Assembly: GCF_024499015.1 (NCBI RefSeq)
Contig: NZ_CP098604.1
Coordinates: forward strand, 3,596,001 to 3,660,000
From: Xanthomonas hortorum pv. pelargonii
GTDB taxonomy: Bacteria; Pseudomonadota; Gammaproteobacteria; Xanthomonadales; Xanthomonadaceae
Direction of reading: 5' to 3'
DNA length: 64,000 nucleotides
The translations under genes and the position numbers were made by a program. The notes under the pieces are model-generated. The model made no database searches. It was not told the origin of the DNA and saw only the letters and a list, made by a program, of their open reading frames with translations. Shown here piece after piece: positions 10,023-18,427 of the stretch (positions are counted from its first letter, which is position 1; each line of letters begins with the position of its first letter).

Positions 10023-11279
10023 TCAGCCCTCCCAAGCCGGCAATTTCTTCGCCACCGCCACATTCTTCAAGGTCACATACTTCGGCAACCCATCGCTGCC
10101 GTAGGCCAGCGGCGCTTCGCCCTTGATCAGTGGGGCGAAATAGCGGCGGGCACGCTCGGTGATGCCGAAGCCGTCCTTGCGCAGGAAGCTGGGCGGCATC
10201 TTCTTTTCGTGGTTGGCCACCTTGTGCAGCGGGGCGGGCACGATCTTCCAGCGGTACGGTGCGTCGCTGACGCGTTCGATCACCGGGATCACCGCGTTCA
10301 TGCCCTTGAGCGCGTATTGCACCGCGGCCTTGCCGACGGCCTGCGCCTGTTCCCAGTCGGTCTTGGAGGCGAGGTGGCGTGCGGAGCGTTGCAGGTAATC
10401 GGGCAGGGTCCAGTGCACCTTGTAGCCGAGCTCCTGCTTGACCTGCGCTGCGAGATACGAGGCCACGCCGCCGAGTTGCGCATGCCCGAACGAGTCGGTT
10501 GCGCCACCTGCGTCGGCGACGAAGCGGCCATGTGCGTCCTGGATGCCTTCGCTGGCGACCACCACGCACCAGCCAACCTTCTCGACGACCTGTTTCACCT
10601 TGGCCAGGAACACCGCCTGGTCGTAGGCGCGCTCGGGTAGCAGGATGATCTGCGGTGCATCGTCCGGACCTTGACCGGCCAGGCCTGCCGCAGCGGCGAG
10701 CCAACCGGCGTGGCGGCCCATCGCTTCGTAGATGAAGACCTTGGTGGAGGTGTCGGCCATCGCGGCGACATCCAGCGCGGCCTCGCGCACCGAGACCGCG
10801 GTGTATTTGGCTGCCGAGCCGAAGCCGGGGCAGGTGTCGGTCACCGCCAGATCGTTGTCGATGGTCTTGGGCACACCGATGCAGTGCAGCGGGTAGCCGT
10901 AGGCCTTGGCCAGTTGCGAGACTTTCCAGGCGGTATCGGCCGAGTCGTTGCCGCCGTTGTAGAGGAACCAGCGCACGTCGTGCGCACGCAGCACATCCAG
11001 CAGGCGCTCGTACTTGGCGCTGTCTTCTTCCAGCGACTTGAGCTTGTAGCGGCACGAGCCGAATGCGCCGCCGGGGGTCTGCGCCAGCGCGGCGATCGCG
11101 GCGGCGGATTCTTTCGAGGTGTCGATCAGCTCCTCGCGCAATGCGCCCAGGATGCCGTTGCGTGCGGCCAGTACCTTGATCTTGCGTGCGCGTGCTTCGG
11201 TGATCACACCGGCGGCGGTGGCGTTGATGACGGCGGTGACGCCGCCGGATTGGGCATACAACAAGTTGCCAGTGGTCAT
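10023..11279 (-). CDS. pfp: Pyrophosphate-dependent 6-phosphofructokinase
   Basis: A 418-residue member of the phosphofructokinase family. It interconverts fructose 6-phosphate and fructose 1,6-bisphosphate with PPi, reversibly, in glycolysis and gluconeogenesis. The nucleotide-site region reads 'YNGGNDSADTA' rather than the GGDGS of ATP enzymes. The substrate loop reads 'PKTIDNDLAVTDTCPGFG', where the Lys of PKTIDND is the mark of PPi users (ATP enzymes have PGTIDND). Start 11279 opens 'MTTGNLLYAQSGGVTAV', the expected N-terminus. A PPi-dependent enzyme is known from X. campestris. It is transcribed divergently from adk. Confidence 0.93.
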   Translation of the reverse strand: MTTGNLLYAQSGGVTAVINATAAGVITEARARKIKVLAARNGILGALREELIDTSKESAAAIAALAQTPGGAFGSCRYKLKSLEEDSAKYERLLDVLRAHDVRWFLYNGGNDSADTAWKVSQLAKAYGYPLHCIGVPKTIDNDLAVTDTCPGFGSAAKYTAVSVREAALDVAAMADTSTKVFIYEAMGRHAGWLAAAAGLAGQGPDDAPQIILLPERAYDQAVFLAKVKQVVEKVGWCVVVASEGIQDAHGRFVADAGGATDSFGHAQLGGVASYLAAQVKQELGYKVHWTLPDYLQRSARHLASKTDWEQAQAVGKAAVQYALKGMNAVIPVIERVSDAPYRWKIVPAPLHKVANHEKKMPPSFLRKDGFGITERARRYFAPLIKGEAPLAYGSDGLPKYVTLKNVAVAKKLPAWEG

Positions 11280-11436
11280 AGGGGACGGGCTCCTCAATGG
11301 GGGCATGGCGCAGGGGACAGTGCCGGGACATTCCCCGGATGCGGTAAGCTGCACGACCATACGGTCAGCGCTGGCGAAGACCTGAGTCTAACGCCGCCAA
11401 CCGCAACGCGTTTTTATTCGAAAGTGGAGTCCACTG

Positions 11437-12000
11437 ATGCGATTGGTTCTGTTGGGACCGCCCGGTTCGGGCAAGGGCACCCAGGCGACACGGCTCAAAG
11501 ACACCTTTGAGATCCCGCATATTTCCACCGGCGATCTGCTGCGCGCCGAAGTGGCCGCTGGTTCACCGCTTGGCCTGAAGGCCAAGGAAGTGATGGCGCG
11601 TGGCGATCTGGTGTCCGACGAAATTCTGCTCGGCATGCTGGAGGCGCGGCTCGGCCAGGCCGATGTCGCCAAGGGGTTCATCCTCGACGGCTATCCGCGC
11701 AATGTGGCGCAGGCCAATGCGCTGGACGAATTGCTCGGCAAGATCGGTCAGCCGTTGGATGCAGTGGTGCAGTTGGACGTCGCCAGCGAGTTGCTGGTCG
11801 AGCGCATCGCTGGTCGTGCCAAGGCCGAGGGCCGCGAAGACGACAACCCCGAGTCGGTACGCAAGCGCCTGCAGGTCTATACCGATTCCACCGCACCGGT
11901 GATCGGCTTCTACGAGCAGCGCGGCAAGCTGGCGCGCGTGGATGGCGTGGGTTCGCTGGACGAAGTGCTCGAGCGCATCAGCAAGGCACTGGGCCGCTGA
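11437..12000 (+). CDS. adk: Adenylate kinase (short-LID form)
   Basis: A 187-residue enzyme that equilibrates ATP, AMP and ADP. The P-loop 'LLGPPGSGKGTQ' is at residues 4-15, the AMP-binding 'HISTGDLLRAEV' follows, and 'GFILDGYPRN' is conserved. The LID segment after 'ERIAGRAKAEGREDDN' is short and lacks the Cys/His zinc set and the ~27-residue insertion of the long form, which explains the length below 214. It has its own terminator. It faces away from the PPi-phosphofructokinase gene, so the two share an upstream region of 157 bp. Confidence 0.96.
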   Translation: MRLVLLGPPGSGKGTQATRLKDTFEIPHISTGDLLRAEVAAGSPLGLKAKEVMARGDLVSDEILLGMLEARLGQADVAKGFILDGYPRNVAQANALDELLGKIGQPLDAVVQLDVASELLVERIAGRAKAEGREDDNPESVRKRLQVYTDSTAPVIGFYEQRGKLARVDGVGSLDEVLERISKALGR

Positions 12001-12049
12001 GTCGGCTGGGGCCGGGCGCGACGCCTGGCCCACGCACCTGGTTCACAAG

Positions 12050-12079
12050 GCCGCGCGCCATCAGGCTGCGCGGCTTTTT
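12050..12079 (+). terminator. Terminator of adk
   Basis: The stem GCCGCGC / GCGCGGC is followed by TTTTT, 50 bases beyond the adk stop codon. Confidence 0.85.
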
Positions 12080-12096
12080 CGCATGTGCGATGCCGC

Positions 12097-12233
12097 AAAA
12101 AGAAAAACCCCGGCCGTACAAGACGGCCGGGGCGGAATAACGCCAGTGATGGGCTTGCTCAGAGCCCCGACAGCATGAGCCCCCTGGGGATTCTGGCCAC
12201 TTGGGGAGTAGGACCAAAAGGGTGCTGCGACTG
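12097..12233 (-). ncRNA. Candidate small RNA on the minus strand between adk and mpl
   Basis: A very strong intrinsic terminator pointing to the minus strand lies at 12097-12132: a perfect 10-bp stem CCCCGGCCGT / ACGGCCGGGG followed by TTTTTCTTTTT. No minus-strand gene lies upstream of it before mpl, which starts on the other strand at 12371. A possible -10 box TATGCT (minus, 12245-12240) would give a transcript of about 135 nt. That transcript has several C-rich stretches (CTCCCCAAG, ATCCCCAGG). The terminator is clear; the transcript and its 5' end are inferred. The 371-bp gap holds no other gene I can support. Confidence 0.45.
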
Positions 12234-12271
12234 GCGTTCAGCATAGTGAGATATGTGACGAGGTTCGTATA

Positions 12272-12286
12272 TCGGGAAATTCCCGA
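12272..12286. promoter_or_regulatory. 15-bp palindrome upstream of mpl
   Basis: TCGGGAA-A-TTCCCGA is a perfect 7-1-7 palindrome about 85 bp before the mpl start. It could be an operator or part of the candidate small-RNA promoter region. No protein is known to bind it. Confidence 0.3.
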
Positions 12287-12370
12287 CAGTACGGTAGGAG
12301 TTTCCTGACAGCGCCTTTGGCGATGGATCGGAATGTCCCGTAACTCCGGCGATCGGCGACAATGTGCGGC

Positions 12371-13729
12371 ATGACCAAACTCCACATCCTCGGCATCGCC
12401 GGGACCTTCATGGGCGGTGTCGCCGCCCTTGCGCGCGAGCTGGGCTGGCCGGTAGAGGGCAGCGACCAGGCCATCTATCCGCCAATGTCCACGCAGCTGG
12501 AAACGCTCGGCATCGCGCTGGCGCAGGGGTACGCGCCGTCCAATATTTCGGCCGAGACCACCGATGTGGTCATTGGCAATGCCTTGTCGCGCGGCAACCC
12601 CGCCGTGGAAGCGGTGCTGGACGCGGGGCGTCGCTACACCTCCGGTGCGCAGTGGCTGGCCGAGCAGGTGCTACCGGGTCGCGATACGCTGGCGGTTGCC
12701 GGCACCCATGGCAAGACGACCACCACCACCATTTTGAGCTTTTTGCTTGAGGCGGCCGGGCGTGCGCCGGGCTTTTTGATCGGCGGGGTGGCCGAAGACT
12801 TCGGCGTGTCGGCGCGGTTGGGGCAGGGCCGCGAATTCGTGGTGGAAGCCGACGAGTACGACACTGCGTTCTTCGACAAGCGCAGCAAGTTCGTGCACTA
12901 CCGGCCACTGGTGGCGATCCTCAATAACCTGGAATATGACCATGCGGACATCTTTGCCGACGTGGCGGCGATCCAGCGCCAGTTTCATCATCTGGTACGC
13001 ACGGTACCGGCGCGCGGGCGGCTGATCGTCAACGGCGAAGATGCGCGCCTGGCCGAAGTGCTGGCGATGGGCTGCTGGACGCCTGTGGAGCGCTTCGGTT
13101 TCGATGCGGCGCTGGAGTGGAGCGCACGCTTGATCGCCGCCGATGGCAGCGTGTTTGCAGTGTTGCATCGCGGTGTGGAGATCGGCCAGGTGCACTGGCC
13201 GCTGGTCGGTCGGCATAACGTGCTCAACGGGTTGGCGGCGCTGGCCGCCGTGCATGCAGTGGGCATTGATCCGGCAACGGTGATGCCGGCGCTAGCGCGC
13301 TTCCAAAGCGTCAAACGGCGACTGGAAGTGCTGGGACAGGCACGCGACATCACTGTGTACGACGATTTTGCGCATCACCCCACCGCGATTGCGACCACGC
13401 TGCAGGGCTTGCGTGCGAAGGTCGGGGCGGCACGTGTGCTGGTGGCGATGGAGCCGCGCAGCAATTCGATGCGGCTGGGCGCGCATGCGCAGGCGTTGGC
13501 GCCATCGTTACAAGATGCCGATGCGGTGGTGTTTCTGCATCGGCCCGAATTGGCTTGGGATGCGACGCCGATCGTTGCGCAGGTGCGCGGTGATGCACAT
13601 GTGGCGCACGACGTGGATGCATTGCTGCACACGCTGGGCGAGATTGCGCAGCCCGGCGACCATGTGGTGTTTATGTCCAATGGCGGCTTCGACGGCGCGC
13701 CGCGTCGCTTTCTGGCGCAGCTGTCCTGA
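12371..13729 (+). CDS. mpl: UDP-N-acetylmuramate:L-Ala-gamma-D-Glu-meso-Dap ligase
   Basis: A 452-residue Mur-ligase-family enzyme of murein recycling that joins the recovered tripeptide to UDP-MurNAc in the cytoplasm. Visible marks are the N-terminal Rossmann-like 'KLHILGIAGTFMGGVAALA', the ATP loop 'AGTHGKTTTTTILSF', 'EADEYDTAFFDKRSKFVHY' and the Mur-ligase 'YDDFAHHPTAI'. The start at 12371 opens the family N-terminus (MTKLHILGI); an in-frame ATG three codons upstream is also possible. A GACAAT hexamer seven bases before 12371 could be a -10 box, implying a leaderless or near-leaderless message. It overlaps the next gene by one base (TGATG). Confidence 0.95.
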   Translation: MTKLHILGIAGTFMGGVAALARELGWPVEGSDQAIYPPMSTQLETLGIALAQGYAPSNISAETTDVVIGNALSRGNPAVEAVLDAGRRYTSGAQWLAEQVLPGRDTLAVAGTHGKTTTTTILSFLLEAAGRAPGFLIGGVAEDFGVSARLGQGREFVVEADEYDTAFFDKRSKFVHYRPLVAILNNLEYDHADIFADVAAIQRQFHHLVRTVPARGRLIVNGEDARLAEVLAMGCWTPVERFGFDAALEWSARLIAADGSVFAVLHRGVEIGQVHWPLVGRHNVLNGLAALAAVHAVGIDPATVMPALARFQSVKRRLEVLGQARDITVYDDFAHHPTAIATTLQGLRAKVGAARVLVAMEPRSNSMRLGAHAQALAPSLQDADAVVFLHRPELAWDATPIVAQVRGDAHVAHDVDALLHTLGEIAQPGDHVVFMSNGGFDGAPRRFLAQLS

Positions 13730-14325
13730 TGAACGAAATGACCACCACTGCCGACAGCAGCGCACTGCCGCTGTTTCCGCTGCACAACGTGCTGTTGCCG
13801 GGCGCTGCGATGGGTTTGCGCGTGTTCGAGCGCCGCTATCTGGACCTGGTGCGCGAGTGCGGCCGCACCGGCACCAGTTTCGGGGTGTGTCTGATTCTGG
13901 ATGGCGCAGAAGTCGGCGTACCGGCGACACCGGCGGCGTTCGGCACCGAAGTGCGTATCGAGGATTTCGACGTTGGTGCCGACTGTGTGCTGGTACTGCG
14001 CTTGCGCGGCACGCGGCGCTTCCATGTGCAGCGTTCGCGCATCCGCGATAACGGACTTGTCGTGGGCGAGGTGAGTTGGTGCGAGCCTGACAACGATGAC
14101 GAGCTGCGCCCCGAACACAGCCTGTTGGCCACCGTGCTCGAGCGCATGCTCGAACAGGTGGATGGCGAATTCGCATCTGCCGGGCCTGGCCTGCTCGATC
14201 AAGCGGCCTGGGTAGGGTGGCGGTTGGCCGAGTTGCTGCCGCTGACCGAACAACAACGTCTGTCGTTGTTGCAACAGGACGATCCGCATCGGCGCCTGGA
14301 TCAATTGCTGGCGTGGATGCCATAA
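13729..14325 (+). CDS. Lon substrate-binding (LON/PUA-like) domain protein
   Basis: 198 residues that correspond to the N-terminal substrate-recognition domain of Lon protease alone: 'LPLFPLHNVLLPGAAMGLRVFERRYLDLVREC' (read in parts), then 'FGVCLILDGAEVG' and 'VGTEVRIEDF'-like strands. There is no AAA+ or Ser-Lys protease part. It is translationally coupled to mpl by the TGATG overlap. Stand-alone LON-domain proteins are common in proteobacteria, but their role is not settled; a peptide- or protein-binding function is inferred. Confidence 0.85.
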   Translation: MNEMTTTADSSALPLFPLHNVLLPGAAMGLRVFERRYLDLVRECGRTGTSFGVCLILDGAEVGVPATPAAFGTEVRIEDFDVGADCVLVLRLRGTRRFHVQRSRIRDNGLVVGEVSWCEPDNDDELRPEHSLLATVLERMLEQVDGEFASAGPGLLDQAAWVGWRLAELLPLTEQQRLSLLQQDDPHRRLDQLLAWMP

Positions 14326-14471
14326 CGCGGTGATGCTGGAGCGCGGGTGACCCATCACCGCGCTTGCACCGCTGCAGCGGCACACTCGCCACGCTTGAGT
14401 GCGCTGACGATGGCATCCATGAACTGGATGCGCGCAACGGCGTCACTCGTTATCGATCCATGGAGTGTGCC

Positions 14472-15356
14472 TTGATCATCGATGTCAAACCGCGTGTATC
14501 CGATGTATTCGACCAGGTCTGGCGGACCCTGGCGGTGTTGTTCGTCTGGGACGTGTTGATCACGATCATCTACTACGTGCTGCCGTTCCGCGCGCCTGCG
14601 TTGCCGTTGACCATCTTCGGTTCGGCGTTGGCGTTGTTTCTGGGGTTTCGTGCCAATTCGACCTACCAACGCTGGTGGGAAGGGCGCGTGCTGTGGGGCC
14701 AGATGATCAATGCATCGCGCAACCTGGTACGTCTGAGCATCAGCGTGTTGTCTGCGCCGGAAGCCGCAGCGCTGGGGCGCACGATCGCATTGCGCCAGAT
14801 CGCGTACGTGCATGCGCTGCGCTGTCAGCTACGTCGTTTGCCAGTGGATGCGGTGCTGGAATCGCGGCTGGATGCCGATGAAGTGGCTTCGGTAATCACG
14901 CGTACCAATGTCGCCAATGGCCTGCTCGATAACACCGGGCGCAGCGTCGAGCAGGCGCGTCGCGATGGCTGGATCGACAGCATCCAGCAGGCCAGTGTCG
15001 AGCGCATTCTGGTGGACATCGCCAACGCACAAGGCGGTATGGAACGGCTGAAAAATACGCCGCTGCCGTATCAATATCGCTTCTATCCGAACCTGTTTAC
15101 TCGGCTGTTCTGCGTGTTGCTGCCGATCGGCCTGGTGGAGACGCTGCAATACGCCACACCGGTGGGTTCGACCGTTGCGGGCTTGATGTTCTTGGCAGTG
15201 CTCAAGATCGGCGACGAGTTGGTCGATCCCTTCGCCAACACCATCCACGATCTGCCGCTGGACAGCATGTGCCGCACGGTGGAAATCGATGCGTTGCAGG
15301 CGATTGGCGAGCAGGCGCTGGAGCCGATGCAGCCGGTGGATGGTGTGCTGTGGTGA
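14472..15356 (+). CDS. Bestrophin-family (UPF0187) membrane channel protein
   Basis: About 294 residues. The N-terminal part has two to three membrane helices ('LAVLFVWDVLITIIYYVLPF', 'LTIFGSALALFLGF') followed by the family pattern 'RANSTYQRWWEGRVLWGQM' and the C-terminal 'LLPIGLVETLQYATPVGS'. 'DELVDPFANTIHDLPLD' near the end matches the bestrophin family, whose members form pentameric ion channels. A TTG start at 14472 has GGAG six bases upstream and gives 'MIIDVKPRVSDVFDQ'; an in-frame ATG at 14460 is the alternative. The substrate ion is not predictable from sequence. Confidence 0.85.
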   Translation: MIIDVKPRVSDVFDQVWRTLAVLFVWDVLITIIYYVLPFRAPALPLTIFGSALALFLGFRANSTYQRWWEGRVLWGQMINASRNLVRLSISVLSAPEAAALGRTIALRQIAYVHALRCQLRRLPVDAVLESRLDADEVASVITRTNVANGLLDNTGRSVEQARRDGWIDSIQQASVERILVDIANAQGGMERLKNTPLPYQYRFYPNLFTRLFCVLLPIGLVETLQYATPVGSTVAGLMFLAVLKIGDELVDPFANTIHDLPLDSMCRTVEIDALQAIGEQALEPMQPVDGVLW

Positions 15357-15478
15357 GTGCATCGCGCCCTTGACCAATGTGGCTTGTGCGCATCCACGGC
15401 GCTGAAGCGCAAGCTCTCAGGTAATCGAACGGTGCGGATGCGACGGTTGTGGAGCGGCTGGTCTGCGGCTTGGCTGCA

Positions 15479-15588
15479 GGGCCCTTGCCCGCCCACCATC
15501 GCGGGATACGCCGCAAGTACGTCCATGTAGGCTCTTACGCGGCATCCATGCCGCGTAAGGTCCCGCGACGGTGGGCCGGCAACGACCA
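15479..15588 (+). repeat. Palindromic intergenic element, subtype A (copy A1)
   Basis: An about 110-bp element with arms CCTTGCCCGCCCACC.. and ..GGTGGGCCGGCAACG, an inner hairpin built on GCGGCATCCATGCCGC, and the conserved core with CGCCGCAAGTACGTCC. It lies in the gap between the converging bestrophin and DedA-PAP2 genes. One arm has point changes that weaken pairing. Confidence 0.85.
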
Positions 15589-15670
15589 GTGGAGATGGTT
15601 GGTGTGCATGGTTTTAAGCAAAGCAGACTGCGAGTCGATTGCAGAGCGGCTGATCTGCGGTTTGGCTGCA

Positions 15671-15779
15671 GGGCCCTTGCCCACCCACCATCGCGGGACA
15701 CGCCGCAAGTACGTCCGTGTAGGCTCTTACGCGGCATCCATGCCGCGTAAGGTCCCGCGACGGTGGGCGGGCAAGGACC
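15671..15779 (+). repeat. Palindromic intergenic element, subtype A (copy A2)
   Basis: Second A copy in tandem, about 190 bp after A1, with the same left flank (AGCGGCTGATCTGCGG). Arms CCCACCCACCATCGCGGGAC and GTCCCGCGACGGTGGGCGGG pair almost completely. A B-type copy follows. Confidence 0.85.
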
Positions 15780-15913
15780 AGTCGGGATGGTCGGTGCGCA
15801 TGGTGCAAGCAATGCATGACGGCCGTTGTCCGGATAACGGCGCGTTCGGTCATCTTCCCAACACAGGCCGAGCAATGGACAAGCTTTTAAGAAAGCAGCC
15901 GACTAACTTTCTG

Positions 15914-16020
15914 GTGCGGTGTCCTTACCGATTGCGGGACCGTGTGGCGGCATGGATGCCGCCACCGAGCCTCCATGGACGGATTTACGGCGTGTCCCGC
16001 GAGCGGTGAGGGCACCGCGC
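15914..16020 (+). repeat. Palindromic intergenic element, subtype B (copy B1)
   Basis: Arms GCGGTGTCCTTACCGATTG.. and ..GAGCGGTGAGGGCACCGCGC enclose an inner hairpin GTGGCGGCATGGATGCCGCCAC (in parts) and the shared core ACGGCGTGTCCCGCGAG. It follows A2 in the same orientation. The whole gap 15357-16177 contains these repeats and no gene I can support. Confidence 0.8.
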
Positions 16021-16177
16021 ACTCGACCAACTAGGCTGTTGACCTAAACATTCGACTGCGTCCAAGTGACGCGAACCCGTTGCCGCCATCGATACAGCGT
16101 TCAAGACGTTTTATTAGCAGCTCTTATCTACAGGACTGCGCGTTCGCCAGCCGACCGCCGCTGCTGATCCCGATCGA

Positions 16178-18265
16178 TCAACGACGCTGTTGTGACGGAT
16201 CCGATGCAGTCGAATCGGACCCTGTGGTTTCCGTCTGTGGTGCGGCGTTGTCTTTGTCCTCTCGCCGCACCGCATTTCCGGAAGTGCTGTCGATCAAGAT
16301 CACTGGTACCTGCGAGCGCCGACGCTGTTCGACGCGATGCGGCAATGGGCCGAGTGCTTCACGCAATGCGCTCAGCGCCGGGTCCACGCCACGCAGCGGA
16401 TACCACAGCCCGATCAGGCTGAAATGACGGCTGTAGCGCAGCGTCTGGGTGCTGCCCACCCACAGTGGTTGCGCGTCTGGTTGCAGGCGAGCCGCTGCCG
16501 GCCACAGGCGCAGCACATGCACATGGCCGGGCGCGGCGTGACGCACCATCAACAGCGCTTCGACCTGCGTATCCAGCGTGGCCGGCAGGATCGGCACCTC
16601 GTCCGGGCGGCCGCTGACATCGAGCAGATGCAGCGCTTGCTCCCAACCGGCCTGTGGTTGCACCCGCCAGCCGCGTGCTTCGAGTTGGCGCTGCAGGGGT
16701 GCGAGCGGGCCGGCCAGTTGCACGTCCAGCGGCCAGCGCTGGTCGTCGTCGAATTCGTTGCGGCGCGCCGGTAGCAGGCGCCACTGGCCGTCCCACCAGT
16801 CGCTGGCCGGCAACTCCATCAGCAGCGGCGGCGGCGGTTCGAACTTGGCCAGCTTGGTTTCCAGATTGCGCGGGGCAAACACGATCGCGCAGGTCAGGAA
16901 CACGCCGTAGAACATCCACGACACCGGCTTGACCCAGAACGCGCGCGTGGCGCGGCGGCGATAGGCGATGCCCAGCACCAGCAGCCAGAAAATGCCGAAC
17001 AACATGCCGCCGACCACGTCGCTCAGCCAGTGCGCGCCCAGGTACAACCGTGCGAATCCAATGAGCGAGACGATTGCGCCGCTGACCAGGTACGGCCACA
17101 CCCGCCGCCGGCCGGGCAGCTCGCGCGCGATCAGCAATGCGAAGAAGCCGAAGCCAATCGTGGCCATGGTGACCGCCACCGACGGGAACCCGAATCCGCT
17201 GCTGGCCGCAGGCGGGCGCACCACCTGCACGGTGGCGCCCAGCAACTGGGTCAACGCCAGGCCAAAGGCCAGCGCGATCACCCAATGCGCCACCGCCATC
17301 CAGCGTCGGCGCCAGGCCAGGTAGCCCATCGCTGCGGCGATCGCCGGCAGCAGCACCTGCCAGTCGCCCAGCGAGGCCAGCGCCACCATCGGGTAGTCGG
17401 CCAGCGGGTTGCGCAGCGCCAGCATCAGATCGTGCACGGCCAGGTCCACGCGCAGCGGCTCGCCAAGCGCCAGTACCACCATCAACAGCACGAACCAGCC
17501 CCAGCCCAGCAACAGCAGCATCAACGCCATCATCGCCAGCGGCACCGACTCGCGACGGCGCGGGTCGAACACGCCCACCGACCAGTTGCCCAGCACCGGA
17601 TGCCGATGCGACCACTCCAGCAGCCGCGCAAGCAGCGCATCCAGATGGCCGGCCGACCAGCGATACGAGTACAGCACCACCGCCCAGGCCAGCCCGATCA
17701 CCGCGACCAATAGCGTAACCACCACGAACAAACGCCCGGCCACTGCCGCAACCGCATCGTAAGCGGTGCCCAGCACCCAGCCCGGCACCAGAAACAGCAG
17801 CGCCCACGAGATGCAGGCCAGGCCGCTGGCAAACAGATAGCGCTTGAACGGCATGTGCGACATGCCGGCGATGGCCGGGACGAACGGCCGCACCGCGCCC
17901 ACGTAGCGGGCGATCAGGATGCTCTTGAAGGCATTGCGCCGGAACAACAGCTCGCCGCGTTCGAGCAATTGCGGGTAGCGGCGAAACGGCCAATAGGTGT
18001 GCAGCTGGTGACCCCAGCGATGGCCCACCCAAAAGCTCAGCGCATCGCCGACGAAGGCGCCCAACGTGGCGCAGACCACCGCATACGGCCCGTTGATCTG
18101 GCCGAGCCCGATCAGCACGCCGATGGCGAACAGCAACGGCAGCGCCGGCACGATGGCGCCGAGCACGATCACCGCATCGCAAAATGCGATGGCAAAGATC
18201 ACCACGCCAGCCAAGGTGGGGTGGTGTCCGATCCACTCCAGCGTGGCGTCGATCCATGAGTTCAT
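16178..18265 (-). CDS. DedA (VTT)-PAP2-LssY_C fusion membrane protein
   Basis: 695 residues in three parts. Residues ~20-200 are a DedA/VTT domain ('VGDALSFWVGHRWG', 'ILIARYVGAVRPFVPAIAGM'). Residues ~240-470 are a multi-pass PAP2 phosphatase-like domain ending in 'ARLYLGAHWLSDVVGG'. The last ~200 are soluble and match the LssY C-terminal domain ('LMELPASDWWDGQWRLLPAR'). DedA proteins act on lipid carriers and PAP2 enzymes on lipid phosphates, so a lipid-carrier recycling or phospholipid role at the inner membrane is plausible. Two of the three PAP2 motifs are altered: Lys to Gly in motif 1 and PSGH to PSVA. The start at 18265 gives 'MNSWIDATLEWIG'; the frame upstream is antisense to the kinase gene. 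Confidence 0.85.
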   Translation of the reverse strand: MNSWIDATLEWIGHHPTLAGVVIFAIAFCDAVIVLGAIVPALPLLFAIGVLIGLGQINGPYAVVCATLGAFVGDALSFWVGHRWGHQLHTYWPFRRYPQLLERGELLFRRNAFKSILIARYVGAVRPFVPAIAGMSHMPFKRYLFASGLACISWALLFLVPGWVLGTAYDAVAAVAGRLFVVVTLLVAVIGLAWAVVLYSYRWSAGHLDALLARLLEWSHRHPVLGNWSVGVFDPRRRESVPLAMMALMLLLLGWGWFVLLMVVLALGEPLRVDLAVHDLMLALRNPLADYPMVALASLGDWQVLLPAIAAAMGYLAWRRRWMAVAHWVIALAFGLALTQLLGATVQVVRPPAASSGFGFPSVAVTMATIGFGFFALLIARELPGRRRVWPYLVSGAIVSLIGFARLYLGAHWLSDVVGGMLFGIFWLLVLGIAYRRRATRAFWVKPVSWMFYGVFLTCAIVFAPRNLETKLAKFEPPPPLLMELPASDWWDGQWRLLPARRNEFDDDQRWPLDVQLAGPLAPLQRQLEARGWRVQPQAGWEQALHLLDVSGRPDEVPILPATLDTQVEALLMVRHAAPGHVHVLRLWPAAARLQPDAQPLWVGSTQTLRYSRHFSLIGLWYPLRGVDPALSALREALGPLPHRVEQRRRSQVPVILIDSTSGNAVRREDKDNAAPQTETTGSDSTASDPSQQRR

Positions 18266-18427
18266 TGCCGAATTATAGGTGGGCATGGCGACGAGGGGAC
18301 TTGCGCCGTCATCACATCGGCCTGCCTGCTTCACCTCAGGTTGCGAGCGGGCAACGTTGCACGCTTGTGTGACACGCAGGCAACGCGCGCTGTGTGGCGA
18401 GGCGGACGGCCCGCCTACAATGCAGGG

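Noticed and set aside
15449..16009. A 186-codon frame through the palindromic repeats, and similar frames in the other repeat clusters
   Set aside because: The translated products are just the repeats read in frame (for example RKVPRRWAGK occurs wherever an A element lies). They are not genes.
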